From Pristionchus mayeri (taxonomy: Eukaryota; Nematoda; Chromadorea; Rhabditida; Neodiplogasteridae): a DNA stretch of 64,000 nt. Within the stretch, counting starts at the first letter, position 1; each line of letters begins with the position of its first letter. The notes beneath the pieces are model-generated. The model was given only the letters and a program-made list of their open reading frames with translations. It searched no databases and had not been told where the DNA came from. The stretch is from the NCBI GenBank assembly GCA_036245805.1, contig BTRK01000004.1:6572001-6636000 (forward strand). Reading direction: 5' to 3'. Made by a program: the position numbers and the translations under genes. Of the stretch, positions 23,262 to 35,685 are shown piece after piece.

Positions 23262-23971
23262 ATAGCCCCCCGATAGGAACACCCACTAGTCCCGGTAGAC
23301 TCACAGTAGACATCCCGTTGCCTTACTCTGATTGTGCTCATCAACCCTATCACAGATCTGCATATTTTCACATTAGTCTTTACGTGTCGATCTCATTAGG
23401 AATGACATTATTTGCCCCTGTGATTTCGTTACGTTATTTTCGTTATCGAAAATTTGAAGGAATATAGAAGTTGTGCCCTGTTCTCGAGGATGTACTCGTT
23501 ATGTTTTGGTATTTGTTGATATTTCGATTATTGCAAGGATGAAATGCTGTCCAAAGCTGTGTTTGCCCAATCAGGCTATCGTTTTCACTCGATTCCAATA
23601 TCTACATGGGATAGCAGATTAAGAGGGAAAGCGGAGATAGTGGAATGGCCATTGCAGCGTCATCCTATCGAGACGAGAGCAGGGAGGGAAGGCATCACAG
23701 AAGCAATAATTGCAACCTTCATTGATACATGGTACGTGCTTCCCACTTCCTTATCGGGGTAATGATGTCATTATCTACGAGGGTAATGATAATGCTAATT
23801 ACAAGTTGATGATATCAAACAAGAAGTATCATCTCTTTGGGCCGAAATTTCCCCCTTTTTTATTTTTCGATTTTTGTAACCTAGCTGCTCCTTCTCTTCA
23901 TGATCCTATGCATTCCCTCTCAATGGTTGCTTCATCAGGTATTGAAATGGTGGAGAGGCGGGCGAACTACA
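23262..23971. other. Intergenic, ADP/ATP carrier to EDEM1-like gene
   Basis: Contains the 3' flank of the carrier and the upstream region of the EDEM1-like gene. No separate gene is supported; the short frame at 23544-23762 has no coding character. Confidence 0.5.
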
Positions 23972-26900
23972 ATGATTCTGGTGCTGCTGTTACTGATGCC
24001 GGCAGTTGCACTACCGGCAAAGAATCCCTTCCTCGCCGATGAGAACGAGGTGAGTTGCGCGATGCTTAAAAATCACCGAAAAGATCGGATCTTTACGCAC
24101 GTTTCCAGCAGAATCTTCGGCAAAGATCCGATCTTTGTGGTGATTTTTAACTAACACCCTTGGAGAGGGAGGTTGAAATGAAGGGAGGGGGGGGGGGAAT
24201 GGGTGCCAGAAAAAAAAGCATTGTCGAATGTCATCGGATGATAGCCTAATATTAAGAAAACAGCTGAGTAGTCACTGCCATCCTCGATTATCCCCTCACC
24301 TTCTCCAGTGGCGTCTCTCCCATTTCTCTGCATCTCAACGAGCGGCTGCTCTGGCGAAAGCCCGCGAGATGTTCTACTTCGGCTACGACAACTACATGCG
24401 GTGGGCGTGGCCTGCGGATGAGCTGGACCCCATCCACTGCACCGGACGGGGACACGACCATGCACGACCGTGAGTGCATTGAGAAATCAGGACAGGGAGG
24501 GGCCGATCGGGTCGTCGCTATAGCGTCTTTTATGTTTTTTCAGCATTAGCAACATAATTATAAGGTTGTGTGATAGGTATCGTACCATTTGCAGACATAA
24601 CATCCTAATCTATTCGGTTCTTGCAGTGACAACATCAACATCAACGACGTGCTGGGGGACTACTCGCTGACGCTGGTGGATACACTGGACACGCTGGCGG
24701 TGATGGGCGACGAGAGCAGCTTCAAGCAGGTCTCATCTTCTGCCATTGACGAACAAAGCACCGCCTCCTCCAAAGAAAATGGCGTCAAGACACCTATGCC
24801 CGATCAGAAGCAACCATAACATAACACTAATCAGCCTTGTCTTGATCATTTGCATAACTGCAGTGTCCGGGGCCGAGATATATGAAACAATTACTCTGAA
24901 GCCTCCATTAATGATTCTTGTCCGTGACCTATACTCGGTGGTCGAAAGGGTAGGTCACAAAAATTGTAAAAAGTGAGCACATTTCTAAAATTAAATATGA
25001 CCCTTGAAAATGTGTACGTTTTAAATTAAAATTACTAAAAAATAGGTATGTTTTCTACTTTTGCACTGGTTCGAACTCCAAAAGGGGGCACGTTTTGTCA
25101 CTTTGACCCACTTTTCGACCACTGCCTATACTATCAGTTTGTATTTGGTTTCTGATACTTACTTGATCATTTTAGGCAGTTCGACTCGTCACAAACACGG
25201 TTTCATTCGACAGGAACACTACGGTTCAGGTTTTCGAAACGACTATCAGGTAATGCTACAAATTTTTATTACGTCTTCCTCCTACCCATTATATTAAAAT
25301 GCTGTTGATTTGTTCTTTTCAAATATGCACTTCTCCTTTGTCAGGCCATTCGTACTTGTTCTGTAGAAGTGAACTAGCACATTACGAACTCTACTCTGTT
25401 TGGCTGACCATTTATGGGCCATTAGAACAGTCCGGCTTCAGCCTGCAAGTGATTCTCTTTCTCCATCTTCAGGATGATGGGTTCTCTGCTGTCTGCTCAT
25501 CTGATCGCCTCGGACGAGACTCGTCTGCTGGGCGACTTCTTCATGCCGGACTACGAGGGGGAACTGCTGGATCTGGCCAGAGATCTAGCAGTCAGACTCA
25601 TGCCCGCCTTCGAAGGCACTGCCACTGGTGCGCTACCTTGTTTCTAGTTATTTTTATATATTTTTTATATTCCTTAATTCACTAAGAAAAAGTAAAAGAA
25701 GGTTTTGGTAGATTTCCGGCGTATTGGAGTCTCGAGGGACTTTGAATGTGTATGCGTATGTACGAAGAAAACAGCATGATTCATAAACAATCCAAATTAA
25801 TTAATAGGTCTTCCGTATCCGCGAGTGAGAGTATTGACGGATTTCTGGCCGTATTGAAGTTGTATACTTATCGAACAAAGAAAACATCACTGATATGGTT
25901 CACTAGTATTATATTAAAATGCAATAATAGATCCGTTGAGGTATTCCGTACCCGCGAGTGAATCTGCAGCGCGGCGTGCTGCCCGGCACGATCAACGAGA
26001 CGTGCACTGCGGGAGCCGGCAGTCTCATCCTCGAATTCGGCCTCCTCTCCAAGTATGATGTGTTTGTGGCAATTGGAGACAAGATAGCTCGCTCGATCGC
26101 GATGCCATTGACACTAGCTCGGATGAGAACTATGACGTCGTGCCGCCTTTGAGATATCAAAGAAAAAAACCTTACAGGCTCACGGACGATCCGATATACG
26201 CAAGCCTAGCCAGACGAATTAACGGGAAACTGTGGAAGATGCGGAATGAGCAGACTGGCCTGCTAGGTAGGTGCTGGTTATGATTAATCAAGCAAGTTTG
26301 GGGGGGGGGGGGAGAATAGCCGAAGTGTGTTACTGTTTGAGTCATATTAGGACTAGTCAATTTAGAACTCTGCAAAACTTGAAAGATATTGTACTCCAAA
26401 TCCATCCCTGGCTGCAAAGGGGTAAAGGTGGAGCCACGTCAATCGATTTTACAGTCGTCAAGAGACGACTACGCTAGGTGGTACTGCTAGGATTACGTAT
26501 CCCTGATATGTCCAAAGTACTTCTAGGGAAGGTTACCTTCGAAAACAGAGTGTTAAATGTGCAGGATGTTGTTGGCAGGTAACGTGGTGGACATCCAGTC
26601 GGGCACGTGGACAGGCCACGTGAGCGGACTGGGCGCGGGTCTGGACTCGTTCTACGAGTACATGCTCAAGGCATTCATCATGTTCGGAGAAGAGGAGGAT
26701 CTGCACATGTTCAATGAAGCGTACGCCGCCATCCAGAGCAACATGAGGAGAGGAAGGTGAGTGGGACAATCGAAGGATAATGTCTCTCTCCCTACTAAAA
26801 TGTTGGCATTCCTAGTGACTCAATTGCAGGGTGTCATGCACGGGCACTACGCGGGGCGAACATCCCATCTATGTGAATGTCGACGCTCGTGATGGAAGCA

Positions 26901-28625
26901 CCGCTAATTCGTGGATTGACGCACTGCAGGTTGATTATACAGCTAATTATCAGTATGTTTATCGATGCTTTTTTTTATTTTTATCGGAATATTGAATAAT
27001 TTGACGGATGAAATTGAATAAGGGTCTAAATCCAATCAATATTCTTTGTTGAGGCTGCGTTTCCCGCAGTGCAGACACTGGCAGGCGACGTCGAGGAGGC
27101 CATCTGCCACCATCTCCTCTACTACGGCATCTGGAAGAAGTTTGGAGTGCTGCCAGAGCGATACAACTGGCTGCAAAAGTGGGATATTTCATCTGATTGT
27201 ATTGCACTGGGTCGGATGATAACCAAAAATGCACCTTTCCCAAGTATGTTCACAATTGGCTCCCACTGTGCAAAAAATGCTTCTTTGAAAGTTATGCAAA
27301 AGGACACTTTTTTGGTTATCATCCGGAAGGGTATTATCCTACGGTGATCATCCTTGCGTCCATTTTATTCGTTTTCTGGGAGTGCGCTCGTGAATAGCAG
27401 GATTATAATTAAAAGTTAGATCATGATTTGCAGGGCGCCCGACGTGGCCTTCTATCCGCTTCGGCCCGAGTTGGCCGAGTCTACTTACCATCTCTATCGA
27501 GCGACCAGGAATCCCTACTATCTGCACGTCGGAGCGGAGATACTCGAATCGATTGACGAGATTACTAGGGTACCGTTTTCATATTTTCATCCCTAATACA
27601 ATCGTCGAAACATTTACTGCAAGATTGTTGTTGCTATACGTGTAATATCAAGTAGAATTCTTAGTTTGAGGAGTATCAGAGCCGTTCTTATGTTTGTGGT
27701 CTTTTCATCTCTCTATGTTTACTCAACTTGCGTGCGTAGGTGCAATGCGGATTCGCGACGGTGCACGACGTGAGAACTCGCGGGTTGGAGGATCGAATGG
27801 AGAGCTTCTTCCTATCGGAAACCATGAAGTACCTCTACTTGGTTAGTGATGGTTTAACCATTCATTACATAGCTATTTATGCTACTGTGCACTATCCATC
27901 TCCTCGACTAATTGTTTGTTTTTGGAGGGGGTTTCTTGAACAGTGCAGGGAACCTCTTCGATATTTGTTTTTTTTCTCTGGGTATACTGTGAGAACAGAA
28001 AGCGTAGTCCGTGGTGTGGTAGCGAGATTTAGTACATTTGATTCTAAATATACGCGGAATGTTTTTTTCCTCCGCGTTCAGCGCATATTTAAAATCAAAT
28101 GTACTAAATCTCGCCACCACACCACGGACCACGCTTCCTGTTCTCACAGTAAAAGGGAGCACTTTTAACCGTATTTTTAGAAATGACTAATCGAATCAAT
28201 CGTAAGCGGGTATTATCGGAAAAAATGTTGTCTAGTTGACTAAAACGGTGCGATTGCAGCTCTTCGACGAGCTAAACCCTGTGAATGTGCATTCTGAGCG
28301 TCTCATCTTCTCCACCGAAGGCCACATCTTCCCTGTCACGAGAAAGAAGCCTCCCAGCCAGGACTCGTGGGAGTGGCGGGACTCGAAGAACACGCAACGG
28401 GATACCGTATCCATCAGGGAGCACGGAGTGGACTTACTGCGACGGCTGGCCAGGGAAGCTACTGAGAAGAGTACGGTAGATGAGGACACAATCGTGTCCC
28501 CGTATCTGCGAAAGAGCAACGAAAGCTGTAGCACTCCGATAGGCAGATTCGAACTTCCGATAGAGAAAGACGCAATGGCAGCTGTTTTTGAGAGTTTGGG
28601 TATTGAGGGCAACTCGTGGTTGTAA
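23972..28625 (+). CDS. EDEM1-like ER degradation-enhancing alpha-mannosidase-like protein (GH47)
   Basis: Acts in the ER lumen, trimming or recognising mannose on misfolded glycoproteins and sending them to ERAD. Thirteen exons join in phase to about 592 aa: 23972-24049, 24309-24469, 24627-24729, 25176-25249, 25473-25627, 25941-26052, 26178-26266, 26579-26756, 26830-26929, 27054-27178, 27434-27569, 27740-27841, 28260-28625. A signal peptide is visible ([16 protein letters not shown]). Family blocks in order are [116 protein letters not shown] and FSTEGH. They match EDEM1 more closely than ER mannosidase I. The C-terminal ~80 residues after the STEGH motif are not recognised. Introns carry a half MITE, a family A-related MITE, a family B MITE and a SINE remnant. 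A duplicated acceptor precedes exon 25941. Confidence 0.93.
24066..24151. repeat. Hairpin repeat in the first EDEM1-like intron
   Basis: TTAAAAATCACCGAAAAGAT and its inverse form arms of about 29 bp around a 28-bp loop, starting 16 bp after the donor at 24049. It would fold in the pre-mRNA close to the 5' splice site. Confidence 0.7.
24929..25133. mobile_element. TIR element in an EDEM1-like intron
   Basis: Ends CTATACTCGGTGGTCGAAAG and its diverged inverse (TTTTCGACCACTGCCTATA) bound about 205 bp of AT-rich non-coding sequence. No second copy was found and the target duplication is unclear. Confidence 0.5.
25706..25957. repeat. Tandem duplication spanning an intron-exon boundary
   Basis: Two diverged units of about 125 bp (GATTTCCGGCGTATTGGAG near 25711 and GATTTCTGGCCGTATTGAAG near 25840). 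Each ends in an acceptor followed by CTTCCGTATCCGCGAGTG-like sequence, the start of the EDEM1-like exon at 25941. The upstream copy thus repeats the 3' splice site and the first ~17 coding bases. Confidence 0.7.
26110..26161. mobile_element. Family A MITE, half copy (copy 6)
   Basis: Only one arm and the centre remain (CACTAGCTCGGATGAGAACT...CGCCTTTGAGATATCAAAG). The TGACGTCA site is mutated to TGACGTCG. It ends about 16 bp before the EDEM1-like exon at 26178. Confidence 0.75.
26430..26537 (-). mobile_element. Decayed SINE tail, second copy of the tRNA-derived family
   Basis: GGAGCCACGTCAATCGATTT, then ACAGTCGTC and TACGCTAGGTGGT, match in inverse the 3' half of the SINE at 41316-41540. A later part (TACTTCTAGGGAAGGTTAC) also matches after a short insertion. 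The tRNA-like head and poly-A are gone. Confidence 0.7.
27203..27343. mobile_element. Family A-related MITE with alternative core, second copy
   Basis: It starts GCACTGGGTCGGATGATAAC and contains CCAAAAATGCACCTTTCC with its inverse TTTTTTGGTTATCATCCGG. It has the same core type as 17053-17202 and lies in the EDEM1-like intron after exon 27054-27178. Confidence 0.7.
27987..28149. mobile_element. Family B MITE (TA-flanked), copy 1
   Basis: A 163-bp, almost fully palindromic element beginning CTGTGAGAACAGAAAGCGTA, flanked by TA on both sides as in Tc1/mariner-type insertions. It lies in the last intron of the EDEM1-like gene. Confidence 0.88.
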
Positions 28626-30060
28626 GTCTAGCACTCATCTGAGATGTAGAATAACCATTAGTTGTTCGATTCACTTGAGCATTCCGGTTGTACAAAATAT
28701 TTTTTCTTCATTTCTCTAGATGTTTAGATAGATAGATTGCCAACATAGTATCACTACCAGTGTGCCATTCCGTGGTTATTTAACGCTTTATTTGACTACT
28801 TGTGCCTCAGTTAGACTGAAGATTAGTCGTTACTCATATTTTACGATTGTTGCTGTGATTGTTTTCGCTCGGTTGTCACACATACACATATGCAACGAAT
28901 AGTTCCCTGTTAATAATTGATCATAATCAACTACCAATATTATATCAAATTAGATAAAGACTGTGATGCACTACTGATTTAGTTCCTTATTATTGGAAAT
29001 GTTTGGGGCATTGACTGATATCGCATGAGAATTTTTCCGGAGTGTAAAGTGGAAAGGAAATGAGAGAGAGAGGGAGGGAGAAAGAGGACGGGGAACTCAT
29101 GAGAGACACAAAGATGCAGTTGTTGTCTGTTTTCTCGCTCGACACTGTGCCGAATCTAACGGGTTCGGGATCCGAATATTAGTGGTTCTCATCCAATTGA
29201 GGTCTCAAAATACCCTTTTTATCCCAATTTGTATTTCTCTACGCGAATGTCTCGCACTCTTGTGCCAAGTGGCAGCGATCGTTCCATTAGAGACGATCAA
29301 CCTTTTTTCGCTAATCGCTCCAACCGGTTTATTCGCCGCTCGCAGCTCGATCGTTCAGGAAGACATGTACATGCATCTCCGGGCGGTAATGCTATCGCTC
29401 TCTTGCTGACAAACTGCCACGAGCATCCATTTCCCCTCCTCTCCCCCTCTTCTCGTTTCGTCCTCTTTCAGTCTATTTGGAAATGTACTCAAAACGTCAT
29501 TGAGTGTGTTTCATCTCCGCTTTCTCACCTTCCCCACTCCCTCCCCCATCAAATTCCCTACCACCCAATCGCCTCTTTCCTCTCGCGTCTCTCAATTACC
29601 AATTCGGCATACTACCTCGTTGGCTAACGATGTTGCGATAGGTTGATTCGCGTGCCTAATCGATTCGAATTTTATTCTTGCGGTCATTGCTCAGGCGAGT
29701 CGAAATCGAAGAACGTACGTGTATTTTGCCTTTCTCAAAAATTCCTGATTTCTTGAGCTGCTTTCACGTAGCATTCTCATGAATAAATGATCCATTACCT
29801 TCTCCTTTTCTTTCTCTCGCCTACCCCATTTTCTCTTTCTCTTAAATTTTGTCTCTCGTTCCAATGGGAATTCTCTCTCAGTATCTGGCTACTCCATTTC
29901 CCTCCCTTCCACTCGTCGCTCTCCTTCAGCTGTTTGTCGCCCCTTGTAATCCACTGATCATTTTATCTCCTTTTCCCTCTTCCATGTTGCCACATTTCGC
30001 TCATTCTTTTCCCTTTTCGTCGTATTTCGACTCGGGCAGGACCGTACCATTCGTTTTTAG
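28626..30060. other. Intergenic, EDEM1-like gene to MCU
   Basis: About 1.4 kb with no supported gene. It holds a short GA-rich run near 29060-29090 and strongly pyrimidine-rich sequence from 29400 to 30050, probably the MCU promoter and 5' UTR. Confidence 0.5.
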
Positions 30061-33019
30061 ATGCCTCCCTCATTGCTTCCTCGGGTTCCTCTGGCTCTTC
30101 TCGTCACGGCCTCGTCCTCGTCTCCGATAGCGGGTTGCTCATCGACAGCGCCCCTCTGGAGTCGCTCCTCCCGCAGACAGCAGTCGCAGATGATAAGGGT
30201 TCGTTCTGGTTCGCTTCTTACTTCATGGAAATGTTCTCTCTACTATCATTGCAATGCGATAGATCAATCAAACGATTCACTCCTTCCTTTCTCCTTATCG
30301 AATTCTCCTTGCTCTTTTATGGCCGCGCCATCAAACAAATTGTAGTCCCATTATTGTCTTATCGTTTCTTGCACTCATTGAGCGTCTACATGTCTTGATA
30401 CGGGTCTTGAATCGTTGTACCACATTACCAATTCATGTAGCGCTCCTTCTTCGTAGAGGCGAAATTGCATGAATAAGCAAGAGAGTACGAAGAATGGAAG
30501 GGAACAAAAGAGGGGAGGGCGAGAGAGACCCGATAGAGCAGTACGAGGGGAAATGGAGGGAAAGGGGACGGGCGGAACGCGCTCTCTCTCTTTCGGGCAG
30601 TTGTTTGCCGCCGTCTGACTAACGCATCCTCTGCCACTCACTCTCTATCGCGCTTCTTACAAGCATATGACCGTCCATGCCTCTGCCTTGAGTAGAAAAT
30701 AGAAAATGAATGGAACTGCTGCCATGCTGTACACATTATTCGATTAGGAATACGAGATTGCGGTGAGGGAGTGGCAATTCGACATCGGCGCACGATAATC
30801 AGCATTACTCAATTCAAAATATCTTCCCAGACTTCCTCATCATGATACTCATAATTTGTCGATGTATCATGAAATTTACATGGAACGACGTATGAAAAAT
30901 CTAATCGTAATGGAATTGGAAACTATTAGTTGCAGGAATGTGCACCGAAAATCTGCACAAGTGTTAAAAGCTGTAGCCAAAAAGTCGTATTGCCGAGAAT
31001 GTGAAAGAGACGGCCAAATGATGATGATATACGTCCAATTGCAGCGATTCGTCTCATCGAGTGCGGTGGGAGCAGCGAGCTCGACTAAGATCGTCGTGCA
31101 ATTTCGGAATGGCGTCCCGACGCTCACCGTGCCACTCCCGTCACGGTGAGACCATTGACATATGCAATTATATCGCAAAAAACCCTCCATTTATTCCGTT
31201 CCATGACCACTGTGATGGATGAAAAGGGAACAAAAAATAGATGGGAATGAGATACATAAAAGTAAACTAAGTGTAGCATCTGCCCTAGACTGAGAAAAAC
31301 ATCGATGTAGGAGGAAGGAAATTTTCATTCTGTAAATACGTCCAGGAGGGAATTAATTTAAACAAATACATGCATTTCTAATCATGTGAACTATCAGAAG
31401 AGAGGAGCTCTGCCTCTTCCCCATGCGACCGCTCACCGAGAACGTCGGAATACTCTGCGAGAATATGAAGACGGAGGACAGAGGCATCGACTTTGCCGCA
31501 GTCTACACCAATGGTTTCGCTTTGTTACCGAACTGTTCTCATTTTTGATCGGGTATCTTAGCTAACACATAATGTTTCTCAAGTTTTTAAGCCTGAAGAC
31601 TGGTTAGCACGTACAGGAATTTACAAAAAAGTTTTGAGCATCGTTGTTCGTTGGCCTATTCCTAGCAGGAATAAGAATTAAATTTTAATCGAAGGGCATA
31701 ATAAGCAAACAGTTATCGCCTTAATAAAAAGAAAATAGAACATATACTTGGTAGAAGAAAGCGGGTGTTTAATGGCCGATTGCAGACGGTATCCGTATCT
31801 CTGCCTCGTCCTCGCTCGAGCACATCCTGCAGATGAAAACCTTCCGTCTGCGCATCAACGACGTCCTCTACGATGTGACGGTGGAGAAGCCGTACGGGCA
31901 GCAGATCGGCACGGACGAGGGGTACGGTGGACGGACACTCTCAATCTCCCTTCAATGTAGCCAAAACAATCAATACTTGTAGGGCAGTATACGATATTAG
32001 GGGGGCTAGTAAAATGAATATTTTTTCTTCAAAATATTTCCTGAACCTGAGAATTTATTGGAATCGATTACCGTTTTTCGTTCTATATCTGTTGTTTTTG
32101 CAGACTGAGCAAGTTGGATTCGCTGCGGGAGACGATCTCCGCCCTGCACGCAACTCTCTGTCTAGACGAGTACAAGGAGGAAAGAGAACGGAGACTCGCC
32201 AGGGCACTCGAGGAGGCCGAACGAGAGTTGGAACCCATGGAACAGGCGAGTGCGATGAGAACTGTAGATACACACTTGTGATTACGAAATGGCTTCAATG
32301 CGAAATTTTTGATAATGAAGGCTTGCCGACTCAATTGTGTCATCCCCAAGTCATCATATGCCTCGGAATACCGTATTATGTTTCAGGAGAAGAACCGGAT
32401 AGCGCATGAGTGCGACGCGCACGCCAATCGTGTCATGTGGGGACTCTTCGCTGTCATGGGAGTGCAGGTACGGTAGCACACTGAGGATACGGTAGAACTA
32501 TGGGTGGTAACCGTAATATTCAGACCGGTCTTTTCGCGCGTCTGACGTGGTGGGAATACTCGTGGGACATCATGGAGCCGGTGACCTACTTCTCGACCTA
32601 CCTCACTGTGATTGGATCCGCAGCATACTATCTTCATACGAAACAGGTTTACAGTAATCAGCAGTTCCCTACGAAAAATCATTATTTGCAGTCCTTCGAA
32701 TACCCGCTGGCGAAGAACCGTATCTTCACAAAGCGATTCCATAAGAAGGCCAAAATTGAGGGGTACGTATAGCTCGCGATTTTGCAGGGGTTGTATCCAC
32801 AGTGAGGGATGAATGTGTCGATTTCACGGAGTTCGTAAACTAGTAAATTGCAGCTTTGATGTCGATCTGTACATGTCGACGGTGGGTCGCGTGGAGAGGT
32901 TGAGGGAGGAGTTGAAGCGACTGCGTGATCCCCTCTTCCATCATCTGCCCATCCCCACCCTAGAGAGACTGGAGCAGACTCTCATCCAAGAGTCCGCCTC
33001 CAATCTAATCAAGAAGTAG
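30061..33019 (+). CDS. mcu-1: Mitochondrial calcium uniporter pore subunit (MCU)
   Basis: Pore-forming subunit of the inner-membrane Ca2+ channel. Nine exons join in phase to about 357 aa: 30061-30198, 31045-31145, 31398-31513, 31786-31921, 32104-32245, 32387-32467, 32524-32646, 32692-32762, 32854-33019. The selectivity-filter motif [10 protein letters not shown] (DIME) sits between two transmembrane helices ([20 protein letters not shown] and [17 protein letters not shown]). A coiled coil precedes it ([20 protein letters not shown]) and another follows ([13 protein letters not shown]). The N-terminal MCU domain contains [18 protein letters not shown]. The first exon is Ser/Arg-rich without acidic residues, as expected for a mitochondrial presequence, but is the least certain part. 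The intron after 32245 has a GC donor (CAG|GCGAGT). The symbol follows the C. elegans single-copy gene. Confidence 0.94.
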
Positions 33020-33295
33020 AACTTACACGTAGTAAAGTTTTAGTTCAGTTTTATCAAATTTTTGTGCCGATGCTTGTGTTATGGGTACAGTAGGAGTGCC
33101 CCGATGTTTCGCTTACTATCACAGTATTACTATCAGATTATATTTCATTTATTTGCGACCTAGGTGCTATACGAGGAAGTCATAGACGAACTACCATTTT
33201 TCATATCGGGTTTTCTCTCGCCGATGAAATCGATAAAACACGTTTTAATCTTACCGACCCGAGATGTTCGATTCGTCGGATGCTGTGCGAATCTA

Positions 33296-33352
33296 TGACA
33301 CTATGTCGGATGAGAACTGTGACGTCATATTTCTCATCATCTGATCTAGTGC
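33296..33352. mobile_element. Family A MITE, short 57-bp copy (copy 7)
   Basis: A minimal palindrome around one TGACGTCA, flanked by perfect 8-bp copies of CGAATCTA. It lies between MCU and the sugar transporter, about 300 bp upstream of the transporter start. Confidence 0.85.
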
Positions 33353-33652
33353 CGAATCTATAGTTCCTTGAAACGTTGAAACAAGTTAGATGAGATGGTT
33401 ATCTCCGGCTGCCCAGATGAGCCATGTGCGGGATCGGCACCGAGCGAGAAAGGAGGGGAGTTCCGAGAGAGCCTACCCCTTCCGAGATAGCATCGATCCA
33501 CCAATTCCTCCTCTCATCCTCCAATTATTTCCTGTCGCGTTGGCTAATGAGATTCGATTTGAGGGATGCTTGTTTTCTGATTCGGAAGATTCAGTCGTCG
33601 ATGAATATTTACTCGTTTCGTTCCACGTTATCTACCGAATCCCTTCAGTACG

Positions 33653-35460
33653 ATGATCTCGCAACAATCTGAATCCCCTGTGAATCTCAAGTATCTGGGA
33701 ATCTTCCTACTGACCTCCCAGCAGATATGGTTGGTGAAAGTGGACGACGATCTAAAAAATAAACATTCTACAGTATGCCGCTGATGGCGCGGTACACACG
33801 AGCTCGTGAAGAGAGTGAGAGCTTCTTCACCACAGTCAATGTGCTAGTGATGGAGGTACTTGGTACTAGAATGAAAATCAATAATCGGTTCTTGAACAGA
33901 TTATGAAATTATGCGCGTGCACCTTCCTTATTGTCAGAGAGCACCGAGATCCCCTACGGTGAGCTATCTAGGAGATTAGTTATTTGATTTCAGTCTTTAG
34001 ATTCGTACAAGATGTCAAGGCAGCAATTTGGGACGACCCCGTAGAGACTGCTAAGGTATCATATCTCACTCCTCGGCCAGTAGGCTGATCTGATCACAGG
34101 TCTGCTTCCCTGCCATCATCTACACGCTGCAGAACAATCTGTACTACATCGCGCTCACTCATCTGGATGCCACTACTTTTTGCGTATGCCATTCATGAAA
34201 TGCTCTCTTCAATGCCTAACCTCACAACAACCTCAGATCCTTTACCAACTCAAGATTTTCTCGACCGCACTCCTCATGAGGATTATCCTCAATCGACGGC
34301 TATCCTCATATCAGTGGTGTGTCCCCCATCCGTTCCAAATAATTTTCAAATACCTGTGTACGTGTTCCACATCGGACTACAGTATTGTTTCATAGGCTCG
34401 CACTTGCGTTGCTTGTCGTAGGCGCGGCAGATGTGCAATGGAGTTCAAGCAATTACGAAGGTATCATATTATTCACATTTCACTAAAGCCACAACGGAAA
34501 AACGTGGCATGTGATATTGGTGAGAGAGCAGCATGGATCATCTCACACTCACTCTCTCTCAGCCAAAATAGAGATCAAATGTACACAGCCTAACTGAAAC
34601 CTCAGGCCCCGCGCACAGCAATGACCTGTATGGCCTTGCGGCCGTAGCGACAATGTGTTTCACTTCGGCCATCGCAGGTACCGTAATTTCTGGGCCCCGT
34701 CAATCACCCTGATTCAGGCGTCTACCTCGAGAGGGTGCTCAAGGGCTCGAATGTGTCAGTGTGGATGCAGAACATTCGCATCTCGCTCATTGGTCTGCCT
34801 GTCTCGCTCTTCTCCATGGCCTACTACGAGTGGTCGGACATACAGCGAGGTCCGTTGTCCAATAGTCATTCACGGCACTAGCTCTGATGAGAACTATGAC
34901 GTCATTCCGCACTGGATATATCAAAGGCGACATAACGACATAATTCTCATCCCTAGTGCCGTCATTCGCTGACCACATTCCTATTCCGCTTCAGATCGCA
35001 TGTTCCGTGGATGGGATTTCTGGGTGATTCTACTGACTGCCACTAATTCACTCGGGGGCCTTCTCATTGCCATGGTCATCAAATACGCCGACAACATACT
35101 CAAGGCGTATGCGCAGGTTCGCTCTCCAGATGTCCTACCTCAAGCTATTGTTACCCTCCGTGCAATCTACTAGGATTCGCAGTTCGAGGGCTTGCAACGC
35201 TTCCGCCCCACTTGATTGTAAAATTCGGGGGTGGAGGCGTAGAGTGGCCTCGAATTTCCTATCCTACTGTCTCCGAGAGTAACACATTGCAGTCGGGTGC
35301 TATCGTGGGCGCGGTGGTTGGGTCGTGGCTAATCTTCGGCCTGGTGCCCTCGTTCCTCTTCATGATTGGCGCCGTTCTTGTGATGATCTCTATCGTCATC
35401 TACTCATCTTACCCCCATCGAGCACCCGAAGACGAGCAACCTCTTCCTGTCAAAGGATGA
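33653..35460 (+). CDS. SLC35A-type nucleotide-sugar transporter (UDP-galactose/UDP-GlcNAc/CMP-sialic acid type)
   Basis: Golgi or ER antiporter that brings nucleotide sugars into the lumen for glycosylation. Eleven exons join in phase to 331 aa: 33653-33729, 33774-33855, 33900-33958, 34001-34055, 34100-34183, 34237-34316, 34396-34460, 34606-34677, 34718-34849, 34995-35116, 35293-35460. The sequence is hydrophobic with about ten helices. Family motifs are PAIIYTLQNNLYYIALTHLD, ATTFCILYQLKIFSTALLMR, GVYLERVLKGS, SVWMQNIRISL and GGLLIAMVIKYADNILKAYA, the last being the hallmark VVKYADNI of this family. The exact substrate cannot be read from sequence. The start Met lies 3 bp after a CCCTTCAG acceptor. 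Confidence 0.93.
34874..34960. mobile_element. Family A palindromic MITE, copy 8
   Basis: An 87-bp copy with one intact TGACGTCA, in the intron before the transporter exon at 34995. The flanks GTCATTCAC and GTCATTCGC support a target duplication of 8-9 bp with one change. Confidence 0.85.
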
Positions 35461-35685
35461 TCGCCGCACAAATCAATTGGAAAAACTAAAAAAACTATTT
35501 TTCTCTTCTGTATTAAATTCCCTTCTTGGAAATGGTGTGGCCAAAACCAGAATGTCTACATCTCATTAACGAACAACAGTTTATCATTAACAAAGATTCA
35601 ACAGCTCATTAACAAACATTCAACAATGTATGCGAATCCTGCGCAGTTAGTTCAACAAAAAAACAACAACAACTCACACACACAC

